Assembly (NCBI GenBank): GCA_025331435.1
Contig: JAIWNI010000095.1
Coordinates: 1-64,000 of the forward strand
DNA length: 64,000 nucleotides
Source of the DNA: Choanephora cucurbitarum
Taxonomy: Eukaryota > Mucoromycota > Mucoromycetes > Mucorales > Choanephoraceae
Reading direction: 5' to 3'
In this document: positions 31,353 to 43,618 of the stretch, piece by piece
Numbering within the stretch: the stretch's first letter is position 1
How the letters are laid out: every line of letters starts with the position of its first letter
Made by a program: the position numbers and the translations under genes
Notes under the pieces: generated by a model
The model's database searches: none
Seen by the model: only the letters and a program-made list of their open reading frames with translations
What the model was told of the DNA's origin: nothing

Positions 31353-33096
31353 AATGCTTTAGAACCTAGAAGGGAAAAAACAATTGAGCAGTCATGGGCA
31401 CACTAACTTGTTGTATTTAAATTTATGAGTCATATACCAAGCTCGTTCTGTGATACCTTCTTTGAAAACCAGCAGTGACAAAGACTCACTCGCGAAAAAC
31501 AATTTCGAATTTAGATGCCTGAAAACTAGTAGAAGTGTCGAACCTTTCAGTAGATAGTATGGTGGTTTTATTATCTATATAATAAATCTCTTTGAAAAAT
31601 ATGCTGCTTCTTTTTAAGCATTTTATACGCGGACAAGTTGATTTTTATGATACATTAAGGCCTATTGACCAATAGGATTGCTCTACCTTTCTGATTTTGT
31701 AGTGCATGTAGCCTTAAAAATCTACATTACCAAAATCTTCAAAACGATCTAGAGAGAGATTGAAGAAGTTTAAAGACAAGCAAGTTTGTGTTTCTAAAAG
31801 AGTAATTTTTAGGCATTATTTTGATGTGTTTCTCTCCAAATTATCTCTTCTCGTTGTGAAGTTGTTAAAAAATATGCAAGAAAAGAAGATTTTGACATCT
31901 TAAACTAGTGATTTCAGCTAGAAATCACATTTTTAATTTTTTTTTCATTTTTTTTTCATTTTTTTTGTCAGAAAGTATTTTTTAGTGAAAAAATATAGTA
32001 TGTCGCTAAAATTAAACACTTTGAAGTCTTTGTTCTTCTTCAATGGCTAATTTTGGGCTTAAAACCCAACAAAAAGCATTTCATTTAAGTCAGATCGAGC
32101 TAGTTTTAACATTAGTAAGATTCGATAATCGTTGCAATTTAAATTTATGTTATTTAGAGATTGTATGTCTGACGAATTTGATGTATGAGGTGCCAGTTTT
32201 GGATTAATTGAAGGAATTAAGCGATTTATTTAACAAAATGTGTATGATACTCTAGAAAATTCAGGTTAATTATCGAATCGTCATATGCGGAACTGGATTC
32301 TTACGATAAAGACATTCTGATACACCTCAGTAATTTCAAAATTGGTTATGTTCTACGCGTTTAATTTTTATGCAAAAACACTGCATTCAATCCCAGCTGT
32401 TCCTGTCAAGGCTAAATCTAGTTTAGGATTGAAATGTTCTAGAATAACTAAGAAATAATTTTTTCTCGTCTAATAAGGAAAAACCATTGTTCCTGATGAT
32501 TGTTTATAAGTCACATTTAGTAAATCAGGTCACGAATAAATTATATGATGTTTCTGAAGTTCCTGTCTTCGAAGCTTTGTGAAATTAAAACTTAGTAGCC
32601 AGAGTACTGCTATTAAAAAAGTTAAATGTCAAGATCTCAAGTCCCATTGTTCTACTTCTCTTAGACACGAGCCGCACTAAGAACTATGTAAAGTAATATC
32701 GGCTAAAACAACGTCTAAGCCAGCTACTATCAAAATCAAAAGTCTTGTTATTACTCTATAAATGAACAACATGAACTAATGAATAATTTACAGACTCTTT
32801 AAGATACTACAGGCAAAGTGTTTACACAAATTTCCTATCATATTCCCTACATCTGACATAGTGAATGGAGGTTGCTTTGAATTTGATAACAAAGAATTCT
32901 CCATAAAGCAGAGAGAGAGAGGGGGGAACTATATTTGCTTTTTTGTTAAAGTCTTTTGGTGCAGTAGCTAGAGTGGAATACCGAAAATACGTTATTGAAT
33001 TTTTGTTTTACGTGTTGGTCACAAAAAAACGGTTTCACAAAAAAAATTAATTTTAAGCAAGTATATCGTACCTTACTTTTATTGATCCCATTCAAG
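31353..33096. other. non-coding stretch inside KDZ element; missing transposase 5' exons expected here
   Basis: AT-rich; no convincing exon was found although the transposase lacks an N-terminal start. A GAGAGAGA tract lies near 32920. Confidence 0.5.
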
Positions 33097-35784
33097 AAAT
33101 TGAAATTGAGCATTGCAAGTGCAATCCCTTAATCAAGCAGCTCTTGCTTAAGCAGATGATGCCCAACAAGACTAAGTCTCCTCGCCGTGCCGTCCATTTT
33201 GCTATGTTGGATTATTTGCACCTTCTCAAAATGAACGGCCAAATCTTCAATCACTGTTTTGTTGATGTGAGCAATCAGCATTACCGGAAGACAGAGTTGA
33301 GCTTGAGAGTAAGTTGAGCCTATCACTCTTTTAAACAAACCGTGACCCTTATTTTATGCTAAGTTGCTCTGCTCTCAAATGATATACTCAATTCGGTGTA
33401 CTTTTTGTACAGAAAGTTGGTGCGTTATGCTCGAGATGAGGTGACCATTAAATATGGTCTTGAAAGCGTTGATACCTGTCTCGGGTGTGAAGTAAGTCTT
33501 TCATCTATTACCTCTAACACTTCTTTTCTTACGTTACATCTCCCCTTTTAAAACGCTGAGCGAAAGCTCGTCACGATGGATGGCAACCACCAACTGAAGA
33601 GACTCAAGAAAATCAACAGAAAGGAAGCTTCTGAAGGAGGTCTCTTCGCTTTGTCGGCTGGTGAGGAGTCTCTTTGGGGTACCAAGGCTGAAGTCGACCA
33701 GGTTGCCAGCCGAATGAAAGAAGCTCGTGGCGATGTAACAAGTTAAACGGGATTTTTTTATTAACATCAACTTACTCCTCTTGTTTGCATAGTGCTTCTT
33801 GGATCCAATCGAAGACAGTGTCTTCAAAGCTGGCAGCGAGAACTACCGCAACACCTCATCAGGTCGTTACGATGAAAACGGTGTGTTCTCGATGTCATGC
33901 GCCAGACATGGTATACCTGAGCGCTTGCTCAACATTCATGGTGGTGAAGGGTACGTCAGAAGTTGTAAATTCTTTTTGAAATCTTATCCTCTTGTTCATT
34001 AACCACAAATATGCGCTTGCTTGTGTGAAGCATTTGTCAAAGCAGCAAGAAACGAATGGCCCCCTCAAGCATGGCATCATGTATGATATCATTTGCCATG
34101 TCAAGAACAACCTGGAGGTAAGCATTTACTCAAGATAAGTCAATCACTGTCTAACTTACTTGTTTCGATTTATAGTTTAACTTCCCCTACTTGGCAATGA
34201 ATGACACCTGGTATGCAGTAACGGCATTTCATGCTTATGCTCATACCATGGCTTGTCAAGTCAAGTACAACCCTCGGTATATTCCAAACTTTGGGCATAC
34301 CGATGGTGAGGGTTGTGAACGCTTCTGGTCATACTTGGATGGCTTCGTTTTCATGACAAGAAGCAAGTCCGCCAGAAATCGTAAGCTGGTGATTACAGAT
34401 GCTGTAGATCACTTTGCATACAACAAGATGCTTGAGTTGCGTAAGTTTATTGGAAATGGAGCACGTCATGTATATATTCAATGTCTCTAAAATATTCTAT
34501 AGCCAAGCAAATTAAACAAAAAAAGAAAAACACCAAAAAAAAATTAAAAATATATGAAAAAGTTGACACCAAAAAAACAATTGAAGAATGGCAGAAGACT
34601 CAAGATCTTCCGACCACTAAAATCACCAAAAAATTTGTAAAAAAACTTTATGAAAAAACTGAAAAAGAAATCATTAGCAGCAAGCCCTTCTTGGAATACT
34701 TGGCTGCAAAAAAGCTATTACTTTGTTTGAAAAAAATGTAAGTATCAGTGATTATTGAAAGCAAGAAACTAATCTTTCTCCTTAGTGAAAATCCTGATAA
34801 AATCAGCAAAAAAAAAAAAATTGAAAAACTACAACAAAATGTCGCCTGCTTTGAAGCCATCTCAAGCAGTGAATCCTCTTTTCGCCCTGTTCTCGACCTT
34901 GAAGATGAGCGCATTGCTCATCTTGTCACAAAAATCAACAACCAAGTCACTGATTTTTATATCATACTTGTGAAAACATATATCCTTGCTCTGGCCTTTA
35001 AAGAAAGGCAATTATCTGGCAGCGGCAAAATTGGTAAGTTTATTTTGACATTTTTATGAAAAACATTAGACTGTTTCTAAATGTTGATATTTAGGCTTGA
35101 AGAAAGCAGGAAAACTTGTCTTGAGCATTAAGCACTTGGCCTCTTCTGCCAAAAATGCCATTCGCTTGTTGAACGAGCATCTTCAAAACAATTGCAGTAA
35201 GCGAATTTCGATCTCAAGAGTCTTTGAGCATAGTAAATGTACTAATGACAACTTAGGTCAAGAAGAAGTTGAAAGCAACCAGCTTGATAGCCTAGAAGCT
35301 GCTATCAAGAAATTTCCCAAGGAGAGCTCCTTGACATTGAGTGAGGATGTCTTGGCTTGGCACAAATTGTGTCGAATCCAAGAAGAGCTACAATTGCTTA
35401 AGGTATGCATTATCAGTTGTTGAGACTGTTTTCTCGTTGCAAATCACTAAGTGCTTTTTATAGGATGAAGAGAAGAGATTCGTTGATAATCTCGATCGAA
35501 ATATCTACTTTGTTGAGCTTTCGATTGAGCAAGCCAAGCCTGAGCATGTCGTGCTCATTGGAAAGCAAAGGCGCAAACTTGCTTTGCTTAAAAAAATTAC
35601 TTCTGTCTTTCTTGACATACCTGTCTCCTCTCCTTTCCTTCCTTCTTTCCCCTCGACCGATGAAGTCTCTCTATCGGACGCAATACCTAATGAAAGCGAC
35701 GATATCGTAGATGGAGGCGAAATTATCTCTACTGAAGATAAAGAAGATGAGCTTGCTCCTCTTGTCTCAATCTTAAGCGAATAA
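33097..35784 (+). CDS. KDZ transposase (5' end not found; one odd splice site)
   Basis: KDZ transposases have an RNase H-like DD-E core. The match runs in order: CKCNPLIKQLLLKQMMP (family N-terminal motif), VTMDGNHQLKRLKK (first Asp), MSCARHGIPERLLN, GIMYDIICHVKNN (second Asp), AYAHTMACQVKYNPRYIP and GHTDGEGCERFWSYL (catalytic Glu). A long Lys-rich coiled-coil C-terminus follows. Exons are separated by short introns (33309-33416, 33492-33560, 33734-33791, about 33953-34008, 34118-34175 and five more). The intron ending at 34008 needs acceptor CAA instead of CAG to read GEGYALACVKH, so that site may be mutated. No ATG was found upstream of the first recognised exon. Confidence 0.87.
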
Positions 35785-36061
35785 AAATATATAATTTGTG
35801 TTTGTACTATATATGTATATGTGTGGTCATAATCTGTCTTTAAAATTAAGTAGCGCTTTTTGAAATGTGATTTTTTTTTGATGCTGTTTCTCTACAGAAA
35901 ATGTTTTGACTCCTAAGCTATATCATCCATGATAGGTTTTATCGTTCTGGGAAAACAAAATGGTTCAGGAAATAATTTCTGAGAAGATTGTTCTTGTTAA
36001 ATTATATTTCTCGCACACTAAATATAAGTTTAATTTTCTCAAGAAAAAGAAAGATGCGGTG

Positions 36062-36318
36062 AAATAACACGCTTTCTTTATTTGTAACAAGCTAAGGTCC
36101 AATGAGATGAGAGAGGATGGTAGAGTTTGGGGGTGATATTCATGACGGAGAAGGAAAAGGAAGGTATGCTGGAGGGCGGCTGGAGGGCTGGAGGGCGGCT
36201 GGAGGGCGTTCGCCATCGACATTCTATCGACTAGTTTTAAATTTTTGTCAGCTTAAATCTGCGATAGAATAACGTGGGATATGTGCATCCTAGGTGCTAA
36301 GTGGACGTAGTGTTATCC
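36062..36318 (-). repeat. KDZ right TIR
   Basis: About 257 bp, with an expanded GGAGGGCGGCT/GGAGGGCT tract around 36172-36208 (four units against two in the left TIR). Confidence 0.9.
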
Positions 36319-36326
36319 ATTTCAAA
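36319..36326 (+). repeat. KDZ target-site duplication, right
   Basis: ATTTCAAA, identical to 27360-27367. Confidence 0.9.
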
Positions 36327-36335
36327 GCCTTAACA

Positions 36336-37371
36336 TTACATACCAGAATCTTTTGGCAACTGATCGGCGAAAATCAGATGACGATTCCATGCTGTTTTCT
36401 TGATGTTAGTTTCCTTGCCAAGATTAAAAGTAGCAAACTCGTAAGACAAGTCGGGCAAGGGACAGGGGAACTTCTTTGATCTTCTTAAGCCCAATGTTAC
36501 CCAATGGTTCTCATTTACTCTGTGGAGCAATAATGGCTGTGGGAGCTTCTTTTTTATGTCTGCATCGGTGTAACTGGCAAGAAGAGGGAAAAAAGATATA
36601 CCTCTGGTCTCTGCAAACTTTCTCTCAGAAAAAACAGCAATTGGGACAAAGAAAGTATCAGCAGCTAGTTGAGGACAGCCAACGGTAGAGAAGTAATATT
36701 CTTGGCCACACGAGTAAACTACATCATCTTCATCATCTTCGTTTCTATCAAAAATCTCGTCTAGAATCACCTCACTACCAATCTTCTCTTCAATGCCGTA
36801 ACATACTCTTTTCTTGACATCGTCAAAGTCGAAATAGTCCCTAAAGTTGCTCTTGTAGAACAACTCGTTTCTCAGCAGGGTATCTCTCATCTTTTTTTTT
36901 GACTGTCCAAAATTCGCCTTCATCATCATACAATTGAACAGCCAATGCTCTCCAACCACAAAACCCATCCCCTTCAACATTCACAAGTACAGTGTAGTTT
37001 TCTTTGGGAATGTTGGGGTCAATTTGTGACATCAAATATTCATAGTAAGATTCTATTGTATTTTTCATGAGTTGTTATGTTTATGCTTTCTTTTGTAGAT
37101 TTTTAATCATACCACCGTTTTCAAGCTCATTGCTTATTTCATCTTCTTCCTTTTCTTCTTTGATTTTAGGCCTTTTGATACTCGCATCACAATCGCCTTT
37201 TCGCTTTCTCTTTTGCTCTGCTTTTTCTGACTTAATGAGATCAGCTCTATTTTCCAAAAAGGTTTCGACTGCTTTTTCCATGCCAATCTTGAGACGTCTT
37301 TCCCTCTTTGGCCGGCCTTTTGAAATCAACGAAATGGATGGCTTCTTCATCTTGTCAAGTGAATTCTTCAC
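36336..37371 (-). pseudogene. OTU-like cysteine protease domain with KGRP linker, MULE-borne, broken
   Basis: A basic linker (LISKGRPKRERRLKI, 37371-37081) typical of fungal MULE proteins ends in stops. Then ESYYEYLMSQIDPNIP and NVEGDGFCGWRALAVQLYD give the OTU catalytic Asp/Cys box. A frameshift in the A9 run at 36892-36900 separates it from the rest (MRDTLLRNELFYKSN). The catalytic-type His is in VNENHWVTLGLR near the end. OTU domains remove ubiquitin-like modifiers and are common partners of MULE transposases in fungi and oomycetes. It could originally have been one polyprotein with the transposase. At least two lesions make it inactive. Confidence 0.75.
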
Positions 37372-37380
37372 TGCATCTTC

Positions 37381-39771
37381 TTATAAAGACTGCAAGTCAT
37401 CCAAGACGGTTTGCATTTCTTGATGCGAGACTGAATTCGTAAAGATTTCTTCGATTCTGTTGAAAGATGCATGTAGTTTCAACAAGTACTGTCTTTTTGT
37501 GCTATCGATCAATTTGAATGGATGAGTTTGCTTTTGCTCTTCGTAAATGTTGCCATTTACGAGGCTAATTGGTACAGGCTCTTCATCTTCTTCGGAATCA
37601 TTCTGTTCAGGCTGAGCGGTGATATCTCCAATTTTTTGTACTGGAGCAAGGTGTTATAAACATTGAGCGTTCAGAGTTTTTCTTTTTTTTTTAAAAAAAA
37701 AATTACCTTTGCAATTCTTGTAAACAATGTGCCATCGTTCATGAACTTCCGACAAAGTAATACAGCCCTTAAGTTTAATTGCTTTGACAAGTGTGTGCTT
37801 ACAAGGTAGTCTAAGACAATACTTGGTAAAGCAGTAGCACTCGTCATCATCCAATTTTCCTTGTTCATCCAAGGCCAATCCCTTGATCAACTGATTCTTG
37901 ATTTTAGTCAATGCAAAGGCTGTAACCCTTTTGACTAGAGGTCGAAGGAGATCATACACAGGGCTTTGGACAACATCTATTCTTACAGTGAGGCTTTCTT
38001 TTTCTTGTTGAAAATTTCTGTAGCTCTCCTAAAAACTTGTGTTATTGGACCGTTTCATAATTAGCTTAAACTTCTATTACTCTAATTTGATACCACTGGT
38101 CAATTTTATCTGTCACTGAGCCAACAGAACCATGAGAAGTTCTGTTATAATGCTGAATAGCTGCATGAGTTCCCTCCACCCGATTGGTAGTACGACAACC
38201 CATATGTAAATGCTTGTCTACATCCACAGAGATCCAGTGCTCTCGTAAAGACATCATTCTACCATATTGTAAAATATTAATAACTTGGATGACTAAATAA
38301 TATCAAAAAGATAAGTACGCATTCATGTAATCGGTGCAATCTTCGATTCCACCCGTCTTCAGAAGTCCTTCTTCTTCAATGAGACTCTTGAACTTCTCTT
38401 GTTGATCGGCAATATCTTCTTCAGTTTTGCATCTTAGTGCAAGATCGTTGATGATATAGCCGAGCTTTTCACGTTTATCTTCAAGCTTTTCTTTGTCTAT
38501 AATCGATAAGTTATGTAATTGCTTTGTCGAAAAAGGATAAAATACCTTTTACTGTGATCATGCATTCGACAAACTTTTTAATAAAGTTATGCTTTATGTG
38601 TACATAGCACAAGACATTTAGAGCATCAGGAATGATCTCTTTGATTGCGCACTTTATGCTTGTGTCATTGTCTGTAACAAATACACTTGAAAGCTCATTT
38701 GTTGAACCAGGTGGCCAAACAATGCTACGAAAAGCTTTCAAGGCCCACAAGTAGCTTTCTCTGGTCTCTCTATCCAGCCAAGCAGCAGCAACAGGGATTG
38801 TGGCCAGCTGGTTACCTTTTTGTTTTCCTTCTCTGGAAGCCAGCGTGCTAGGAACAACAAAATTAAGCAGCTTCGTTTTCTGCTTGTTTGTATTGTATGT
38901 TGTGTCAAGAACAACAGCTTCTGGAAAGCGACGCAATTCCTCTAAAGCATTATCATGTATGAAGAAAATAGCTGTTACCCTATCTTCTTCATTAGTATGA
39001 TAGTTGACTTTGTACCCCTTATTTTGGAGATGCCCAATTAGTTCGGAAACTGTTTCATCGTTTTTAGTAGAAAGCTGCTTGATGTTATCTAGGTCTTTCT
39101 TAATAACACTGTTCACACCAAAAAAATTTAAAACCTACCGGTTTGTAGTTTGTATACTTATAAGCATTGTGTTGATTATAGATAACAATGTCTCTTACCT
39201 CTAAAGTTTCGGAAGATGTTTTTGTTTGCAGCAACTTAACAGCAATCCTGTAGTTTTCGGGGCTCAATGTTCGATTTACATGGTATTTGAGAGGGCTAGT
39301 AGCCAGGTGATGATTGTGTGCTGCCTCTGATTTCTTAATGACAAACTTCCCTAACTTTTTAGAGAAATGGCCATAATAATAGCATGGGCACTTTTCTTTA
39401 TTAGTAGAAGCCGCCTCTTTGTTTACGAGATCCTCGTTTTGGTCATTAACAGTGACTTTTTTTGCAGCTCTGTAGGTGCCACTATGGATACATGTCATAG
39501 TCAAGCGTCCAGCCTTCAGTATAGAAGATTTCGTTACCATTGGGCAGTTGTACTTGAGACCCAGACTAATTGCAGCGTCCCGAGCTGAATCCAAGCTGTC
39601 AAACAATGAACCTGGGCTAAATCTATCTTTAAATTCAGATGTCATTTCGATGTACTTAGGATCGCTTCGATATGCTTCATAGTTGTCTTCTCCGACAGAT
39701 GCATGATCAACATGAGTCGAATAATGACTGGTGGCTTCTGAAGTACAATCTATGGTTTCTGTGTCGCTCAT
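37381..39771 (-). pseudogene. MULE transposase: FAR1-like DNA-binding, MULE core, SWIM finger; frameshifted
   Basis: The N-terminus (DSARDAAISLGLKYNC... CPCYYYGHFS... AAHNHHLA) is a FAR1/WRKY-GCM1-like zinc domain. The core has AVVLDTTYNTNKQKTK (Asp), SSVFVTDNDTSIKCA (Asp) and CYVHIKHNFIKK. TTNRVEGTHAAIQHYN and the SWIM finger CYCFTKYCLRLPCKH follow. Introns: 38545-38497, 38318-38259, 38080-38029, 37706-37641. An extra T in the T7 run at 39120-39126 shifts the frame, and a TAA at 37383-37381 separates the C-terminus from the KGRP linker. It once cut and pasted the element using the TIRs at 26997 and 39978. Confidence 0.82.
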
Positions 39772-39858
39772 ATTGATTTTGACAAAAAAAAAGACATTTT
39801 TATTACAACTTCAGGGACCATAGACTAAAAGTACTCTTCGCTTCTTTAATATAAAATT

Positions 39859-39978
39859 GGGGGGGGGGAGAAAAGGTGAGTGTAGTACGAACAAAAGTGA
39901 GTGTGGCACAAACAAAAGTGAGTGTGAAAAGTGGGGTGTATCTAGAAAAAGTGAGTGTGAAAGTGAGTGCGCCAAGTA
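39859..39978 (-). repeat. MULE right TIR
   Basis: Complement of the left TIR, with a shorter homopolymer (G10 against C14). Confidence 0.88.
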
Positions 39979-41440
39979 TTACCCTAAATTGATGCCCTTG
40001 CGAAATAAAAATTAAGAACCACGATTCCGAATAACTGATCAGAGGCAAAATTTTAAGCTGCAATTCGTATGTATGACATTTTAAATTAAGCCTATCTAAC
40101 AACAATGAAAATCGATAGCATCCTTAATATAACAAATTTTGTGAATTCTACAGGTTGCTTTCGAATCTATTCAAACAAATGGGACACTCGTTTGCGATCA
40201 TTTTTCATTGATGCATTTTTTACATGATGGGGTTCCATTTTTCATCCATCTCATTACACCCTTTGTTTGCTTGGTCATCTTTTTTTTTTGTAACCTTTTT
40301 CTTATTAGTGAAACTAAGTTTTCCTTTAACCTAGGGATTGCCGAGAGAACTAAATTAATTTTATTCCATAATCGTATTGTCTATTTCATGCTTTTGTAGT
40401 TAACAAAAATGTAATTGGCCATAGTTATTTAGATGCTATCGACAGGATTGCTTATCTTGTTATGTATCACAACATTAGGAAGGATCTTCGGTCAACTGTT
40501 TCAATTTGATTGAACTAACAATAAGCCCTAAAAAGGAATCTCATTATATGCTTCCTTGAGCCATGAAAAAGCTAACAATAAATGCTAACTTTACTGCAGA
40601 GTCGAGTCACTGCTTAAGCTGGGCCGCGTTCAAAGGCTCATGTACAGAGTTATCGTATTTTAACTGTTTACTGGATTTTTTCCTATATGCTTCTAGTTCA
40701 AACTACTTCATTTTGATTGGTTCTTGGGTAGCTTAATTGCTGTTCCCGTTGACATGGTTAAACAAAAGAAAACAGGTAGTTGCTGTTGCATCCGGAACAA
40801 GCTCCGTATAGATCAACTGAGACAAACAAACAACATCAAAAAGAAAGTGATGAAAATTGCTTGATATCTTTCCTGTATCTTGTCTCAATTATTTTATTCG
40901 CGTAGTATTCGATTAATTAGATTCGACTGATAAAAGCAGATCCCTTTTTTATATCAAACCTTGATATAAGCGCTACTCAGTAATTTCCCAAAAGAAAAAG
41001 GTGACAGGATGCAACAATCATATGCGTAGCACAAGAATCAACCAAATGTTGTTGAACGAACAACTGAAAGGATTTTGTATGTATTGTTGCAAAATTATGA
41101 TAAAGAGTGCATGACTGAAAAATATTATAGCGCTGAAATCAAACCGAAGGTAATAAGAGCCTATAACTGCGTCTATTTTGAACTAGTAGGCTGGTTTTCA
41201 TAATATCAATTATCATAACAACGCTCGAATTACATGTGATGTGTAGTCACCCAAATTTCTACATTTTAACATATTGTGTACCTCGAGATTAAACCACCGT
41301 CTACAAGAAATGAGTCTGCATAAAGCTAAACGCACCTCATGTCCATCTTTTTCTCTTAATCTTATCACTGCTTTCCTCTTATCGTTGCCTCTTCACATTT
41401 CTCAAAATTACATTGCTCTTTTACATCAAATCATCAGAAA
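39979..41440. other. non-coding, nothing recognised
   Basis: AT-rich DNA between the MULE end and the next gene. Short open frames (for example 40208-40399) lack recognisable motifs. Confidence 0.6.
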
Positions 41441-43233
41441 ATGTCAAGCCATTCTATATGTAAGTATTGTGCCGTATACATTTTCCTAAGTTATGTGTCT
41501 TAACTTGTACTTGTAGTGATCAACAGATTCTTGAATAACCACCTCATTGAAGGGGTTGCTTCCTTCAAAAAATTTATTATCAATTGTTTCGAGGAGCTTG
41601 ATGTCCTCAATCTTGCAGAAGAAGAACGACAAAAACTGAGAAGAGATTTTATGAGACAGGCTCAAGAAATGGGTTTAATTTGTGTAAGTAATCCTCCATT
41701 GTCTTATGAATGCAACTTTAACAAAAACATTCTGTAGGATATGAAAAACTATAATTGGACGAAAGAAGAAGATAAAGAAGAAGATAAAGAAGAAAAGAAA
41801 GGAACAGAAAAAGAAGTAGAAAGCAAAGAAAAGAAAGAAAGCTTTACAACTGCTGAGACAAAGTCCTCTGAAGAAACACAGGTAAAACTCTGATAAGTGT
41901 CAAAAAAAATGTCAACCTTTAAAAAAATTGTTGATTTATTTAGAGCTCCGTCGAAAGCTTACAATTGAATTCAGTCTGTTCTTTTGATCTCCAACATTTG
42001 GTGTTTCCAGACTTACATCAAGAAAAGCACTTGATCTATCAAGACTGCGATCTTTCTTTTAAATTTAGCACTTTGAAACAAAGATTTTTGGAAGAGTTCA
42101 AGCAGAATAACTCAGCAAATATACAAGTTGATGATGAGAGGCTTTTGTAAATACAGTATCATCAAAAATATTGGCGTCAAAACTAATAAGTTCCTAACTT
42201 CTGTAGGGCTTTGTTTTCTGTGCTTTCTGTACCCAGGAACATAAAAGAAAGCTCTGCCATTGTCGAAGTTGTTGAGGAAACTTTCTTAGACAACTTCAAT
42301 CAGAAGATTCGCAGGCAGTTGTATGGCAGAAAAAACCGTTTTCCTGTTGACCTGTTCTCTCGCGTCAAAGAAGCTTTTGATGACTATGAAGAAGACGAAG
42401 AAGAAGAATTGAAGATCAGGCTGTTATGCTTGAAAACTGAAGACAAGGCAGCCAAGAGGGTGATTGCTGCTGTTTCAAACATCATTGACAGTTTGACGGT
42501 GGAAGTGCCCAAAGAGATCAAAGAGGGCAAGCTTGGGGGTTCATTTGTTAACCCATTCATACAAGGGTTACTAAAAACAAACAAATTTTTTGATCCTCAT
42601 TAGTAAGTATACTTGCATATAATTATCTAATGCTCTACTAACATATTTTTTTAGCGCCGACGAATGCCTTGATTCAATCACAGCATGTAGGCCTGATCAC
42701 TGCACGACTGTCACCACGATAAAGCGCAAGAAGTACATAAATTGCGTAGGCGAAATCAAGCCCCTGTTGTCTAAAATGACAACTAACAATTGGAACCTCG
42801 TGAGGCTTGATCGTATTAGGACAGCCATTTTCTCCAAAATTTTTTTGGATGAAAAGAAAGTCGGACACTTTTTGTCCTTTTATACTATTGGTATGTGTGT
42901 CTATATAATTCCATTTGCTCTTAACTGACAAGCTTTTTTGTAGGTCCCTGCATAACTTTCTTCATAAGCACCAATCAGTACGAGGGAATGACTTTGAACT
43001 TGGAGCTCGGCACCATCAACTTGCCAACCACATACGATGACTTCCCCAAGATAATCAACGAGCTTGACATGTTGTATGACATTGTCAAAATTTATCAAGA
43101 ATTCTGCGTGCAGAATAACAGTGTGGTGTTGAGCAATACCAGTGTACAGCCAAATCTGTCATATAGCTGCCTGTTGAGCCTTTGCTCCATTAAAACAAAC
43201 AGTCGAAAAAGAAGCTATTCGAAGACTGAATAA
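41441..43233 (+). CDS. putative PD-(D/E)XK-type nuclease-like protein of an expanded Mucoromycota family, 484 aa
   Basis: Seven exons: 41441-41459, 41517-41683, 41738-41881, 41944-42146, 42207-42602, 42655-42890, 42944-43233; all junctions are in phase and GT-AG. The start MSSHSI was chosen because only this frame splices into the INRFLNNHLIEG exon. An acidic Lys/Glu low-complexity stretch lies at residues 65-105. The C-terminal half contains CRPDHCTT, then CVGEIKPLL, then a helical DRIRTAIFSKIFLD segment and an end with FFISTNQYEG. The RPD...GEIK pair matches the PD-(D/E)XK signature. I recall large sets of uncharacterised Mucorales proteins with NRPD...GEAKP in this layout. Function is inferred from the motif only. 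All exons are open, so the gene may be active. Confidence 0.72.
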
Positions 43234-43618
43234 AATATTATTTATTTGTATTATTCCTGCCTTATCGTCTATTATATCTAAAACCTTGAATAAGTACATA
43301 TTCCCATATTGCTATACCTAAGTTAATATTTATGAGATTTAAAATAAGCTTTTTAGCAAGCATTACAAACTGTTTTATGTACATTTTAGTACGAACAACA
43401 AAGCAAAGTCTTAGGATTAAACATAGCTTTGTCTGGTAGTCTCAAAAAGCAGTTCACGGAAGAATAAAGTATGTGGTATTCACCACAACTAATTAGTAAA
43501 AGAGTTTTTTTATCGTGTTTAACACTTTTTCTCTTCACTTCAATAAAGGCCTATATTTTGTCTCACTTAACTTTACAAGTTATTATCATTTATTTGAGCA
43601 TAAATACAACAAAATGTA
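43234..43618. other. short non-coding stretch
   Basis: Between the stop of the nuclease-like gene and the Tc1 element; nothing recognised. Confidence 0.5.

Larger units (their letters stand above)
27368..36318 (+). mobile_element. KDZ (Kyakuja-Dileera-Zisupton) DNA transposon, 8,951 bp
   Basis: TIRs of about 250 bp start GGATAACACTACGTCCACTT (27368-27615) and end in the complement (36062-36318). They are flanked by a perfect 8-bp target duplication ATTTCAAA (27360-27367 and 36319-36326), the length known for Zisupton/KDZ elements. It encodes a KDZ transposase and two unknown proteins, all plus strand. It is inserted in the MULE just after the stop codon of the OTU ORF. The TIRs are still very similar, so this insertion is younger than its host. 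Confidence 0.93.
26997..39978 (-). mobile_element. Mutator-like element (MULE) with about 120-bp TIRs, split by a KDZ transposon
   Basis: TIRs at 26997-27120 and 39859-39978 start TACTTGGCGCACTCACTTTC and enclose a MULE transposase and an OTU-like protease, both minus strand. Without the KDZ insertion (27368-36318) the element is about 4.0 kb, normal for an autonomous MULE. No 8-11-bp target duplication was found in the flanks, so the ends may have been altered after insertion. Several coding lesions indicate an old copy. Confidence 0.85.

Noticed and set aside
33953..34010. A non-standard AC...AT intron in the KDZ transposase
   Set aside because: Real minor-class introns start AT and end AC with fixed internal motifs not seen here; a mutated acceptor is simpler.
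39107..39136. 30-nt intron in the MULE transposase at the T7 run
   Set aside because: It does not restore frame in any phase and is too short; a one-base homopolymer frameshift explains it.
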